Source of the DNA: Saprospiraceae bacterium
GTDB lineage: Bacteria; Bacteroidota; Bacteroidia; Chitinophagales; Saprospiraceae
Direction of reading: 5' to 3'
DNA: 64,000 bases
Assembly (NCBI GenBank): GCA_016717655.1
Contig: JADKFC010000004.1
Coordinates: forward strand, 62,001 to 126,000
Part shown: piece by piece, positions 9,066 to 17,046 of the stretch
Numbering within the stretch: position 1 is the stretch's first letter
How the letters are laid out: each line of letters opens with the position of its first letter
Notes under the pieces: generated by a model
Database searches by the model: none
What the model saw: the letters and a program-made list of their open reading frames with translations, nothing else
Told to the model about the DNA's origin: nothing
Position numbers and translations under genes: made by a program

Positions 9066-9509
9066 TTATTTATCAACGCGGACCGCGTGATCGATTTTAA
9101 ACATCAGGCGGTTGATGTCATCACTATTGAGGCGAAGAGTGCCGGTGAGGGTAATTTGTTCGGTGGTGTATTTAATGGCTTCCTTGGCACTTACTTCCAT
9201 GACCGTTTCAGGGCCGGCGCCGCCACAGAAAAAACACATGCTGTAGGGGAAGGCAGAAAAAATAAATTCCTTGTGCGACTTATATCCTTCAACCGGAATG
9301 ATGTAGCCTTTGACCGTAATGGTCTTGCCCTCCATGTTTTTGATGGCATCACTGAATACGGGCTTGTCGATCTTAAAGCCCATGAGCTCATCGTATTCCT
9401 TGCGGTAGGTGATTTTGGCCAGGGTCTTCCATACACTCTCTGTCTGGGCATAAGTGCTGGCAGCAGAAGCGATGGTGATAAATGCGATTAATATCGAAAG
9501 TTTTTTCAT
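9066..9509 (-). CDS. Exported DUF3299-like protein with CxxC motif (copy 1)
   Basis: Small exported protein (147 aa). A signal peptide covers about residues 1-21 (cleavage after TYAQ). The mature part carries KGYIIPVEG, then SMCFFCGGAGPE at about residue 92, then TGTLRLN. The order (GYIIP, hydrophobic strand, Cys pair, G-L strand) resembles DUF3299, though the Cys pair is in a CFFC form. It is a paralogue of the next gene upstream on the strand and probably the last gene of a four-gene operon with an ABC permease and ATPase. The two Cys may bind metal; that is inference. Function is not established. Confidence 0.7.
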   Translation of the reverse strand: MKKLSILIAFITIASAASTYAQTESVWKTLAKITYRKEYDELMGFKIDKPVFSDAIKNMEGKTITVKGYIIPVEGYKSHKEFIFSAFPYSMCFFCGGAGPETVMEVSAKEAIKYTTEQITLTGTLRLNSDDINRLMFKIDHAVRVDK

Positions 9510-9511
9510 GT

Positions 9512-9949
9512 CTAATTAATGATTTGAGCTGCTTCCAGGGTATACAACAAGCCGGAGGGGTCGTTTTCGTTGATGCGGAGCACACCTTTTACTTTAATCT
9601 TTTCATCGGTATAGGGTATTTTTTTACCCCCTGCCAGGAAGACCTGCATGGCGGTTTCGGGACCTGCTTTGCCACAGAAAAAACACATCTTTTCGCTGAA
9701 TTTGGAAAGCATAAAATGGTTCTGTGCCAGCTTGCCTGTCAGGGGTATGATGTAGCCATCTACTTCCAACTCGGTGCCTTGCATGGCTTTTACGGCGGGA
9801 CTTACCTTAACTTTTTTAACCTCTATGCCATAGGCAGCATCAAAGCTGGTGGTAGTGCTCACCAGGCTCAGGGTAGCCCATGATGATTTTTGTGCCATGG
9901 CCCAAACGGACAAAAGCATACAAATCAACATTAAAAAATTTCTTCTCAT
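9512..9949 (-). CDS. Exported DUF3299-like protein with CxxC motif (copy 2)
   Basis: Paralogue of the neighbouring 9066-9509 gene. It shares DGYIIPLTG, MCFFCGKAGPE (CxxC) and KGVLRIN in the same order. The frame is open from 10009, but the ATG at 9949 gives a clean signal peptide (MRRNFLMLICMLL..AMAQ) and removes an overlap with the permease gene, so it is preferred. The two copies are only 2 bases apart, which suggests co-translation and perhaps a heterodimer. They follow the FtsX-type permease and probably work outside the inner membrane with it. Confidence 0.7.
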   Translation of the reverse strand: MRRNFLMLICMLLSVWAMAQKSSWATLSLVSTTTSFDAAYGIEVKKVKVSPAVKAMQGTELEVDGYIIPLTGKLAQNHFMLSKFSEKMCFFCGKAGPETAMQVFLAGGKKIPYTDEKIKVKGVLRINENDPSGLLYTLEAAQIIN

Positions 9950-9998
9950 ATTTCTGAAAACGATGGCTGTGTTCAAAAAGTTGCAGTACGTTGGAGCG

Positions 9999-11288
9999 CT
10001 ATTTTTCACCCAGCGTCTGATTGATGTCGGTATTCGCCGCCTTCCAGGCCGGTACCAGGGCTGCTACGGCTCCTAAGGCCAGGGCAATAAAAAACAGGTA
10101 CCACTCTTCTTCCAACAAGACCCACGCCTGAAAATCATAGCCAAAGTCTTCTGTGAGGTAGTTGCCCAAGATTGACATGCCCACATGGCTCAACACCATG
10201 CCGCACAACCATCCCAAAAAGGCTATGCCTAAACCTTCGATTAAAATAAGTAAAAACAGGCCCGTTCTGCTGCTGCCCATTACCCTGAGCAAGGCCAATT
10301 CATATTTGCGTTGCTTCATGGATTGATAGAGGGAAATAAAGATGCTAATCAGGGATACTACCGCTATCAAAAGGGCAATGTACCTTATGGTCTCGGTTCC
10401 TGTGCCGATCATATCGTACAGCTTATTGATCTCATAAGCAGGTGAGGCCGCCTGCATGGAGGTGTTTTCATTGATGGCCCGGGGCATGTTGAGCGCCTGG
10501 TAATTGCTGGCACTCTTGTATTGCACCAAGATGGAAGTGATCTGCTCCCCCGGATGGGCCAATAGATCCAAATTGGAATTGTCGTGCACATGCGGGTCCA
10601 GGGTGTCGGCTGCTGCATGGCTGTGATCGTGATCTTCGTGGTCTTCAGCAGCGGCTTCCGCGTGGGCGTGCATTTCCCAGATAGAGGCTGTATTGGTAAG
10701 GATAAGTTGGTCAAGTACTGTGCCCGTGCCTTTTAAAATACCGCTTACCTTAAATTTGGCGTGGTCGTGGGCCAGGTCGGGATCTTCGTCAAAGCCGTGT
10801 GAACTCACAAAGGCATCTCCTATTTTTAATCCTGCCTTGCGCGCTACCGTAGCTCCTATAGTGACCTCCAGGTCTTTTTTCCAAAGACTGCCTTCCTTGA
10901 TTTGTCCACCATAGAGTGATAAGATATCATGGTTGGTGCCTACAATGCGGAAGGAACGATAATTGTCGCCCAACGAAAGAGGAACCGATTTTTTAAGTAG
11001 TGGATGGCGGGGATTGAGGAAGGCCTTGGCGTCTTTTATTTTGATATTGCCGGTAGGGTTGTCAATATGGTACATATTGCAAAGGATGAGCTGCAGTGGC
11101 GATCCCTTGGCCCCGATGACCAGGTCAATCCCTGCCAGGTTGGCTTCAAATTTTTCCTTCACCTGGGCATTAAACAAGAGCAAAAAAGAAATCAGGCCCA
11201 CACCCAGAGCAAATAAAATAAGACTCAGCGCCAAATTGAGCGGTCTGTGAAACAGGTTTTTAAAGGCCAGCTTGAAAAACTGCATCAT
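9999..11288 (-). CDS. FtsX/MacB-type ABC transporter permease with a histidine-rich loop
   Basis: Inner-membrane component of an ABC system of the FtsX/LolCE/MacB fold. One N-terminal membrane helix (about residues 18-40) is followed by a large extracytoplasmic domain, then three C-terminal helices (about 305-325, 345-375, 395-420). The block IDLVIGAKGSPLQLILCNMY after the first helix is typical of one subfamily. The periplasmic domain carries a His/Asp/Glu-rich loop (about residues 205-240, bases 10582-10670) with eight His in about 30 residues (for example EDHEDHDHSH). This suggests divalent metal binding. It overlaps the ATPase gene by 4 bases (ATGA). The system may move or sense zinc or copper; substrate and direction are inferred. 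Confidence 0.87.
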   Translation of the reverse strand: MMQFFKLAFKNLFHRPLNLALSLILFALGVGLISFLLLFNAQVKEKFEANLAGIDLVIGAKGSPLQLILCNMYHIDNPTGNIKIKDAKAFLNPRHPLLKKSVPLSLGDNYRSFRIVGTNHDILSLYGGQIKEGSLWKKDLEVTIGATVARKAGLKIGDAFVSSHGFDEDPDLAHDHAKFKVSGILKGTGTVLDQLILTNTASIWEMHAHAEAAAEDHEDHDHSHAAADTLDPHVHDNSNLDLLAHPGEQITSILVQYKSASNYQALNMPRAINENTSMQAASPAYEINKLYDMIGTGTETIRYIALLIAVVSLISIFISLYQSMKQRKYELALLRVMGSSRTGLFLLILIEGLGIAFLGWLCGMVLSHVGMSILGNYLTEDFGYDFQAWVLLEEEWYLFFIALALGAVAALVPAWKAANTDINQTLGEK

Positions 11289-11914
11289 TGTAGGGTAATT
11301 TGGTGGTTAACTTCTGATTTCAAACGGGTATCGTGGGTTACAATGACCAGGGCAGAGCCTTCTTCGCGGGCCTGCTCTTCCAGCAATTTATATACGGCTA
11401 TACAATTTTGGTCGTCGAGGGCAGAGGTGGGCTCGTCGGCGAGAATGAGGCCGGGTTTGTTGATAACCGCCCGTGCTATGGCCACCCGCTGTTTTTCTCC
11501 CTGCGATAAGTTATTGACTGCCTGATGGGCCTTGGCCGCTATGCCCAATCGGTCCAAAAGGACTTTTGCCCTCGTTGTATCCGGTTTTTCGCCTATCAGG
11601 GTTTGGGCCAGTAAGATGTTATCTAACACATTGAGCGAAGCAATGAAATGATTTTGTTGAAAAATGATGCCAACATGACGACCCCTAAACCTGTCAAGTT
11701 CCCTGCCGCTCTTTTGAGAAATATCGCCGCCGTCAATTAAAATGGTGCCGGCGGTTGGATTCATGAGGCCTCCCAGTAGATGGAGAAGGGTCGTCTTACC
11801 TATGCCCGACCGGCCCAACAATAGCATGCTCTCTTTAGCCCCCACTTTGAGGTCGGGAAAAACAAAGCGATGTCCCCCGGGATATTGGAATGTCAGATCT
11901 TTGGTTTGAAGCAT
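11285..11914 (-). CDS. ABC transporter ATP-binding protein (LolD/MacB type)
   Basis: ATPase of the same system. Walker A is GRSGIGKTTLLH (about residue 33), the signature is LSQGEKQRVAIARA (about 137), Walker B is GLILADEPTSALD (about 155), and the H-loop is VTHDTRL. Length of 209 aa is typical of LolD-like subunits. It is the first gene of a four-gene minus-strand operon and is translationally coupled to the permease through a 4-base overlap. A TAnnTTTG -7 box lies about 20 bases before the start. Confidence 0.92.
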   Translation of the reverse strand: MLQTKDLTFQYPGGHRFVFPDLKVGAKESMLLLGRSGIGKTTLLHLLGGLMNPTAGTILIDGGDISQKSGRELDRFRGRHVGIIFQQNHFIASLNVLDNILLAQTLIGEKPDTTRAKVLLDRLGIAAKAHQAVNNLSQGEKQRVAIARAVINKPGLILADEPTSALDDQNCIAVYKLLEEQAREEGSALVIVTHDTRLKSEVNHQITLQ

Positions 11915-11933
11915 AAATATGGAAATGATGGCA

Positions 11934-11964
11934 CAAAGATACGATGTAATTGGGTCTCAATTAC
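11934..11964 (-). promoter_or_regulatory. Promoter and inverted repeat upstream of the His-rich ABC operon
   Basis: Read on the minus strand, TATCTTTG (11941-11934) fits the -7 element. Just upstream lies a perfect 7-bp inverted repeat GTAATTG-5-CAATTAC at 11946-11964, where a -33 element would be expected. Its position makes it a candidate operator. Confidence 0.45.
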
Positions 11965-12025
11965 CCCACTCTCCCGATTTAAGGATTGTTTAATACTATG
12001 ACCGGGTCTCCGCTGAAAGGTAGAA

Positions 12026-12931
12026 TTACAAGAGGGCAGCTCCAAAAACCCCGGCACTGTCTCCCAGGCTGGGCTTAAGAAACAAAACTTCCACGCGTGG
12101 ATTGAAGATGTATTTTTTTACTCTCTCAACCCCTTTTGTGTAAATTTCATCAATATTGCCAACACCTCCTCCGATGACGATGACATCCGGGTCCACAATG
12201 TTGATCACCACGGCAATGGCACGTCCGAATTGTTCGTAAAGGCGTTCCATGGTTTGTTGGGCGAAGGGCGCATTACCTTCTCTGTATTCTGATACGATGT
12301 CTTTCAATTTTTTTTCGCTGCCGCTGATTTTGGCATAAAACCTTTCAAGGGCCGGGCCGGAGAGGACGGTTTCAACGCAGCCTATTTTACCACAGTAGCA
12401 GGGACCTCCTGATTCGTCCAAAAAGTTGTGACCCCATTCTCCGCCGATGCCATGTCGGCCGCCAATGACCCTGCCATTGACCACCACTCCTCCACCTACG
12501 CCAGTACCCATGATGACCCCAAACACCACCTGGGCCTCGGGCATCTTTTCTTTGACAATGCCCATCTGTGCCTCTGCAATGGCAAAACAGTTGGCGTCGT
12601 TGGCCAGCCTAACTTCATAGCCCAGTATTTTTTCGAGATCGGCCTTCATGTGCCTGCCGTTCAAGGCGGTGGTATTGCAGTTTTTCATGGTTTGGGTCAG
12701 GGGATCCAGTGTGCCGGGTGTGGCAATTCCTATGTGCTGAGGTAAAAAATCATAAGGCTTACAAACACTATTGGCCAGTTGTGTAATGTTGTTTAAAATG
12801 TGGTCATATCCCAGGTGTCCTTCTGTGGCTACTCTTTCTCTTACTATGACCTGGTGGGTTTTTGCGTCGAGCAGGGCTGCTTCTATCTTGGTGCCCCCTA
12901 AATCTATACCCAATAAATACGATGCAGACAT
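12026..12931 (-). CDS. ROK-family sugar kinase
   Basis: Probable glucokinase or fructokinase-like ROK kinase. The N-terminal ATP-binding block is LGIDLGGTKIEAALLD. The substrate-site block contains GTGVGGGVVVNG, and the zinc motif CYCGKIGCVE (CxCGxxGCxE) is intact. The C-terminal block is VIVIGGGVGN. Length is about 301 aa with the ATG at 12931. That start is preferred over an in-frame ATG at 12976 because the conserved domain begins at once and a TAnnTTTG box (12981-12974) lies between the two. It is separated from aroA by about 70 bases and appears to stand alone. The sugar cannot be read from sequence. Confidence 0.88.
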   Translation of the reverse strand: MSASYLLGIDLGGTKIEAALLDAKTHQVIVRERVATEGHLGYDHILNNITQLANSVCKPYDFLPQHIGIATPGTLDPLTQTMKNCNTTALNGRHMKADLEKILGYEVRLANDANCFAIAEAQMGIVKEKMPEAQVVFGVIMGTGVGGGVVVNGRVIGGRHGIGGEWGHNFLDESGGPCYCGKIGCVETVLSGPALERFYAKISGSEKKLKDIVSEYREGNAPFAQQTMERLYEQFGRAIAVVINIVDPDVIVIGGGVGNIDEIYTKGVERVKKYIFNPRVEVLFLKPSLGDSAGVFGAALL

Positions 12932-12973
12932 AATGCGGTTTTGCCCATAAAAATACGGTTTAACCGGGGTAAA

Positions 12974-12981
12974 CAAAATTA
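12974..12981 (-). promoter_or_regulatory. Candidate -7 promoter element of the ROK kinase gene
   Basis: The minus strand reads TAATTTTG, matching TAnnTTTG, about 43 bases upstream of the chosen start. No clear -33 partner is seen. Confidence 0.35.
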
Positions 12982-12999
12982 ATTTCTACGGGATTTAAC

Positions 13000-14256
13000 C
13001 TAGTTTATTACCACAAAACCCAAAGTGTCCAGGTCTTGCCAAAAATTGGGATACGATTTACTTACTACGCCGGCATCTTTGATTTGAATGGGGTGATTCA
13101 AGGCCAAAGGTGCAAGGGCCATGGCCATTCTATGGTCGTGGTAGGTTTCAAAAACCGGTGTGGAATCAAAGCTCGCTTTGCCCTCCATCATGTACATTTC
13201 CCTCAAATCTTTTTGGTGAAACATTTGGGGCACCTTGCTCAGGAAAACTCCCATTTTTGCCAGTTCGGTCTGCATGGCCCTGATCCTGTCGGTTTCTTTT
13301 ATTTTCAGGGTCTGTAAGCCGGTAAACAGGCCATTTATTCCTTTTCCGGCACACATGGCAAAAACCGTTTGGGCAATGTCGGGTTGACGCAAAAAATCGT
13401 ACTCCAGTAAGGGCAGGGCGGTAGCCTCTTTTGCTTTTGTGATCAAAATAGTATTCGCATCTACTATTTTAGTATTTACGCCAAATGACCTTGCAATGTC
13501 AGCGATGGCGCTGTCTCCCTGCATGCTGGGTACAAACAGGCCCTTCAAGGTGATGGCGGCTTCTTCTGCCAGGGCCGCTATTGAAAAAAAATAGGAGGCA
13601 GATGACCAATCGGCTTCAACGACAAAATCCTGACTATGATAATCCTGCTTACGAACGATGATGGTATTGCCTTTCCACTCACTCTTAACTCCAAATTGCC
13701 CCATGATATCGAGGGTCATTTGCAGGTAGGGAGCAGAAACAAGGTCACCGGTAAAGGTGATTTCCAATCCATTGTCGAGGCTTGGGGCAACCAACAATAA
13801 GGCTGAAATAAATTGAGAACTGACATCTCCCGGCAGACTTACTTTGTGGTCTGTTATTGTTTTTGCTTCGCCGATTTGAATGGGCGGATAACCTTCATCG
13901 TTTACATATTCAATGTTGGCTCCCAGCTGCCTGAGGGCATTTACCAGCGGACCAATGGGCCTTTGTTGCATGCGCTCTGATCCGGTAAGCAGTTGGCTGC
14001 CCGGTTGGAAGGCAAAAAATGCGGTTAAAAATCGAAAGGTAGTGCCTGCATGACCAGCATCCAAAACACCTTCTTTTTGATTTAACAAACGCAGCAGGCT
14101 TTGACTGTCGTCGCTGTCAGACGCATTGCTGATGTCAAAAGTTTGTTGGCAGAGGGCGCGAATGATGTAGGCCCTGTTGGTGATGCTTTTGGATCCACCC
14201 AATACAATTTCTCCAACGATGGGTCCGCCTTTGTGCAATAGCCGGAGATCAGACAT
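13000..14256 (-). CDS. aroA: 3-phosphoshikimate 1-carboxyvinyltransferase (EPSP synthase)
   Basis: Sixth step of the shikimate pathway: transfer of enolpyruvate from PEP to shikimate-3-phosphate. Visible blocks are GSKSITNRAYI near the N terminus, LDAGHAGTTFRFLTA (the PEP-site loop, which departs from the common LGNAGT form), and the C-terminal KETDRI and YHDHRMAMALA. The domain begins directly after ATG 14256; an upstream ATG at 14283 would lie inside the osmC gene. Length is about 418 aa. It overlaps the OsmC gene by 8 bases and is the last gene of a phoH-osmC-aroA run. aroB lies on the other strand about 3 kb away. Confidence 0.93.
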   Translation of the reverse strand: MSDLRLLHKGGPIVGEIVLGGSKSITNRAYIIRALCQQTFDISNASDSDDSQSLLRLLNQKEGVLDAGHAGTTFRFLTAFFAFQPGSQLLTGSERMQQRPIGPLVNALRQLGANIEYVNDEGYPPIQIGEAKTITDHKVSLPGDVSSQFISALLLVAPSLDNGLEITFTGDLVSAPYLQMTLDIMGQFGVKSEWKGNTIIVRKQDYHSQDFVVEADWSSASYFFSIAALAEEAAITLKGLFVPSMQGDSAIADIARSFGVNTKIVDANTILITKAKEATALPLLEYDFLRQPDIAQTVFAMCAGKGINGLFTGLQTLKIKETDRIRAMQTELAKMGVFLSKVPQMFHQKDLREMYMMEGKASFDSTPVFETYHDHRMAMALAPLALNHPIQIKDAGVVSKSYPNFWQDLDTLGFVVIN

Positions 14257-14659
14257 CCTGCCAGGTGATGTTGAGCTGCACATCCAGGTCGGGATGGATG
14301 GACTTCATTACCGGACAGTTTAAAGCGGCGTGGCTTAACATACTTTTTTCCTTGTCTGAATATGGCCTGGCCGGCATGGTCATCTGGATGTGGATGCCTG
14401 CTACCCTGCTTGGGTTTTCGGCCATGATTTTTAAAACTTCAGCTTCTGTACCGTCGATGTCGATCTCATTTTTTTCAGCCAGGATGCCCATAATGGTCAT
14501 CATACACGATGCCAGTGAGGTGGCCATTAGATCGGTGGGTGAAAAAGCCTGTCCCTTGCCGTTGTTGTCAACAGGGGCATCGGTGACGATCGAAATGCCA
14601 CTTCTTAAGTGGGTGGCGGTAGTGCTGAGTCCGCTGTGGTAAACAACTTTTGAGGTCAT
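14249..14659 (-). CDS. OsmC-family protein
   Basis: Small protein (136 aa) of the OsmC/Ohr family, which includes thiol-dependent peroxidases. The block SPTDLMATSLASCMMTIMG carries the conserved Cys of the first redox position. A second Cys (LNCPVMKS) stands at the other expected position, so both catalytic cysteines are present. It overlaps aroA at its 3' end and phoH at its 5' end by a few bases, so the three are probably co-transcribed. Its substrate (organic hydroperoxide or other) is not determined. Confidence 0.85.
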   Translation of the reverse strand: MTSKVVYHSGLSTTATHLRSGISIVTDAPVDNNGKGQAFSPTDLMATSLASCMMTIMGILAEKNEIDIDGTEAEVLKIMAENPSRVAGIHIQMTMPARPYSDKEKSMLSHAALNCPVMKSIHPDLDVQLNITWQDV

Positions 14660-15715
14660 AATCTATCTTGTATTTCAGTTTTACGTTGCTCTGCCATGGC
14701 CAGCTTTTCGGCCTTTTTACGCGCCATTTCTTCTTTTATTCTTTCATCAGACTCGTTGTATCGTTTGATGATTTCTTTTACTAGCCTGTGTCGCACCACA
14801 TCTTCTTCATTGAGGTAGACCACACCTATGCCTTCGATGTTGCCTAGGATGTCAAGGGCCCTGAACAAGCCACTGGTCTGAGAAGGAGGCAGGTCGATCT
14901 GGGTCAAATCGCCCGTAATGATGCACTTGGCATTGGGACCCAAACGGGTAAGGAACATTTTGAGTTGCGGTGAAGTACAGTTTTGCGCCTCATCCAAAAT
15001 GATAAATGAGTTGTCAAGGGTTCTACCCCTCATAAAAGCAAGGGGGGCTACTTCGATGGTATTGTTTTCCATAAAAAACTTAAGCTTATCCATGGGAAAC
15101 AAATCTTCGAGTGCATCGTACAATGGTCGCAAATAAGGATCCACCTTTTTCTTTAAGGTCGCCCGGCAAAAAACCCAGGCTTTCTCCTGCCTCTACCGCC
15201 GGACGTGTAAGGATGATTTTTTTGACTGTCTTGTTTTTTAATGCAGCTACCGCCATGGCAACCGCAGTGTAGGTTTTACCCGTACCTGCCGGCCCGATGG
15301 CAAAGGCAATGTCATTGGTCCTGCTGGTTTCTACCAGTTTTTTTTGGTTGATGGTCTTGGCTTTGATGGGTCTGCCGTCCCTGCCATATACAATTACATT
15401 GCCGGGATTTCCATCCACAATTTTATTGGCCATGGGATTGTTGCCATTCAACAAATCAATCAGGGTTTGGATGGTAAGGTCTTGTTTTTGTCTCAAGATA
15501 GAGATCATGAGCCCAAATCGTTCCTTCAATTCTTCGGTTTGCTCTGGTTCTCCAATCAATTTGAGGGTGGTGCCCCGGGTTACCATTTTTACATCGGGAT
15601 AAACCCTTTTGATGATTTTTAATTTGGAATCTCCTTCTCCGTATAAATCGATGGGATCAATGCCCTCAAACTGAATTTGCACTTCGTGTAAAGCAGAGGC
15701 GTTATTATCTTTCAA
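14656..15715 (-). CDS. phoH: PhoH-family ATPase (interrupted by a 1-base frameshift)
   Basis: PhoH/PhoL-type P-loop ATPase, probably with a role in RNA metabolism. The N-terminal part has Walker A GPAGTGKTYTAVAMAVAAL and the block LTRPAVEAGESLGFLPGDL. The C-terminal part has DPYLRPLYDALEDLF, Walker B FIILDEAQNC, and TGDLTQIDLP. The frame breaks between GDLKEK and DPYLRP at about 15144-15150. Removing one base from the CC/TTTTT stretch restores GDLKEKVDPYLRP. The full length would then be 352 aa, normal for the family. Two open frames (15086-15715 and 14656-15144) therefore represent one gene. It is either a sequencing error or a recent inactivation; the high conservation on both sides favours error. 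Confidence 0.88.
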
Positions 15716-15785
15716 TATGCTGATGATTAATGAATTAAATGTTATGACAAAAAAATAAATAAATTATTCAAATATGTTTTCATTA

Positions 15786-15797
15786 CTTTGTACAAAG
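15786..15797. promoter_or_regulatory. Perfect 12-bp palindrome between divergent genes
   Basis: CTTTGTACAAAG is a perfect palindrome about 70 bases upstream of phoH and 178 bases upstream of the divergent SAM-hydrolase gene. It could be an operator. I see no second copy in the window, so support is weak. Confidence 0.25.
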
Positions 15798-15974
15798 AAA
15801 TGACAACAATTGAAAAACAGCCAGGTTTAGAAACTTTTTTCCTGTATTTGGCTAAAGTACAATTCTGTTTTGTTTTTTTTCAAGTGATCAAAACCAGCTC
15901 AAAAATCAGTAATAAATCCTTTATATAAAAATTAATAGTTACCAATGGTTCAAAAACCCGGCTTTTTTTAACGT

Positions 15975-16739
15975 ATGCAATTGATTTCTCTCATTACAGA
16001 CTACGGCCTTGATGACCACTACAGTGCAGAAATGAAGGCAGCCTTGTACAAAAATTGTGAAAATGTACGAATACTGGACGTATGTCATAACCTAAAAGTT
16101 TACGATATCTTTCTGGCAGCCTACTACCTTAAAAATATTATACCTTCCTTACCCGATGACAGCATCAATATTGTGTCTGTCAATAACTACTATGAAAAGC
16201 ACCCAAAATATTTAGTTTTTAAAAAAGACGGGCAATATTACATAGGTCCTGACAACGGTATTTTTTCTATGGTTATGGAAGAAATAGAAGATCCGCATTT
16301 GATTGATCTTGATAAGTGCACGGGTAAGCAGGTGTTTCAGATTTATGCCCATGCAGCTGCCTGTATCCACCATGGTCTGCCCCTCGATGAGTTTGCCATT
16401 CCTGTTAAAGAATACAACGCCCGCCTTGGTTTCAGACCGGTGGTGACGAGCAACCAGATAAAGGCAACCATCATTCACATTGACCACTATGAAAATGTGA
16501 TCACCAACCTTTCGAAGGAGTTGTTTGAAAAATCGCGCAATGGTCGTTCTTTTTCCATTTATTATAAGCCCAACGAACCTATTGAAATGTTGTCAAGACA
16601 TTATGGAGAAGTGGGTCCGGGAGAGACCCTGGCCTGGTTCAACGCAGCCGGCCACCTGGAGATAGCCATTAATATGGGCAAGGCAAGCAGCACCTTACAT
16701 CTTTTTGCCAACGAGACCATTCAAATTGATTTTCATTGA
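15975..16739 (+). CDS. SAM hydroxide adenosyltransferase (DUF62 family)
   Basis: S-adenosylmethionine hydrolase of the chlorinase/fluorinase-related DUF62 family, cleaving SAM to adenosine and methionine with water. The N-terminal block SLITDYGLDDHYSAEMKAAL carries the family Asp residues. VSVNNYY and GPDNGIFS follow. The C-terminal domain includes IHIDHYENVITNL and ends normally. Length of 254 aa fits. The stop codon is followed by the next start after one base, so it is probably co-transcribed with the monooxygenase-like gene and aroB. Confidence 0.88.
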   Translation: MQLISLITDYGLDDHYSAEMKAALYKNCENVRILDVCHNLKVYDIFLAAYYLKNIIPSLPDDSINIVSVNNYYEKHPKYLVFKKDGQYYIGPDNGIFSMVMEEIEDPHLIDLDKCTGKQVFQIYAHAAACIHHGLPLDEFAIPVKEYNARLGFRPVVTSNQIKATIIHIDHYENVITNLSKELFEKSRNGRSFSIYYKPNEPIEMLSRHYGEVGPGETLAWFNAAGHLEIAINMGKASSTLHLFANETIQIDFH

Positions 16740-16740
16740 T

Positions 16741-17046
16741 ATGATAACCCGCATCGTTAAACTTACTTTCAAACCGGAAGAAATTAACCGCTTTCTGCAA
16801 ATATTTGAGGAGAGCCGATTGGCCATTGGCAGTTTTCCGGGTCAGGTAGATCTCACCCTTTTGAGGGATCGCAGTCAAGACCATGTGTTTTTTACCATCA
16901 GTGTATGGCAAGACGAAGCAGCCCTGGAAGCCTATCGAAATTCGCCCCTTTTTGCCACAGTCTGGGCACAAACCAAAGCTTTATTTGCAGAAAAAGCCGA
17001 AGCCTGGAGCCTGGATGAACTTCAAAACAAATCGACATGGCAGTAG
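16741..17046 (+). CDS. Antibiotic-biosynthesis-monooxygenase-like (ABM domain) protein
   Basis: Small dimeric alpha/beta-barrel protein (about 101 aa) of the ABM superfamily. The pattern is ITRIVKLTF at the start, a central FFTISVWQDEAALEAYRNSP strand-helix, and a C-terminal helix. The start at ATG 16741 directly follows the upstream stop and fits the fold; an in-frame ATG at 16705 would overlap that gene. It overlaps aroB by 10 bases. Such proteins can be heme-degrading or quinol monooxygenases, or have no known reaction; I cannot tell which applies. Confidence 0.75.
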   Translation: MITRIVKLTFKPEEINRFLQIFEESRLAIGSFPGQVDLTLLRDRSQDHVFFTISVWQDEAALEAYRNSPLFATVWAQTKALFAEKAEAWSLDELQNKSTWQ

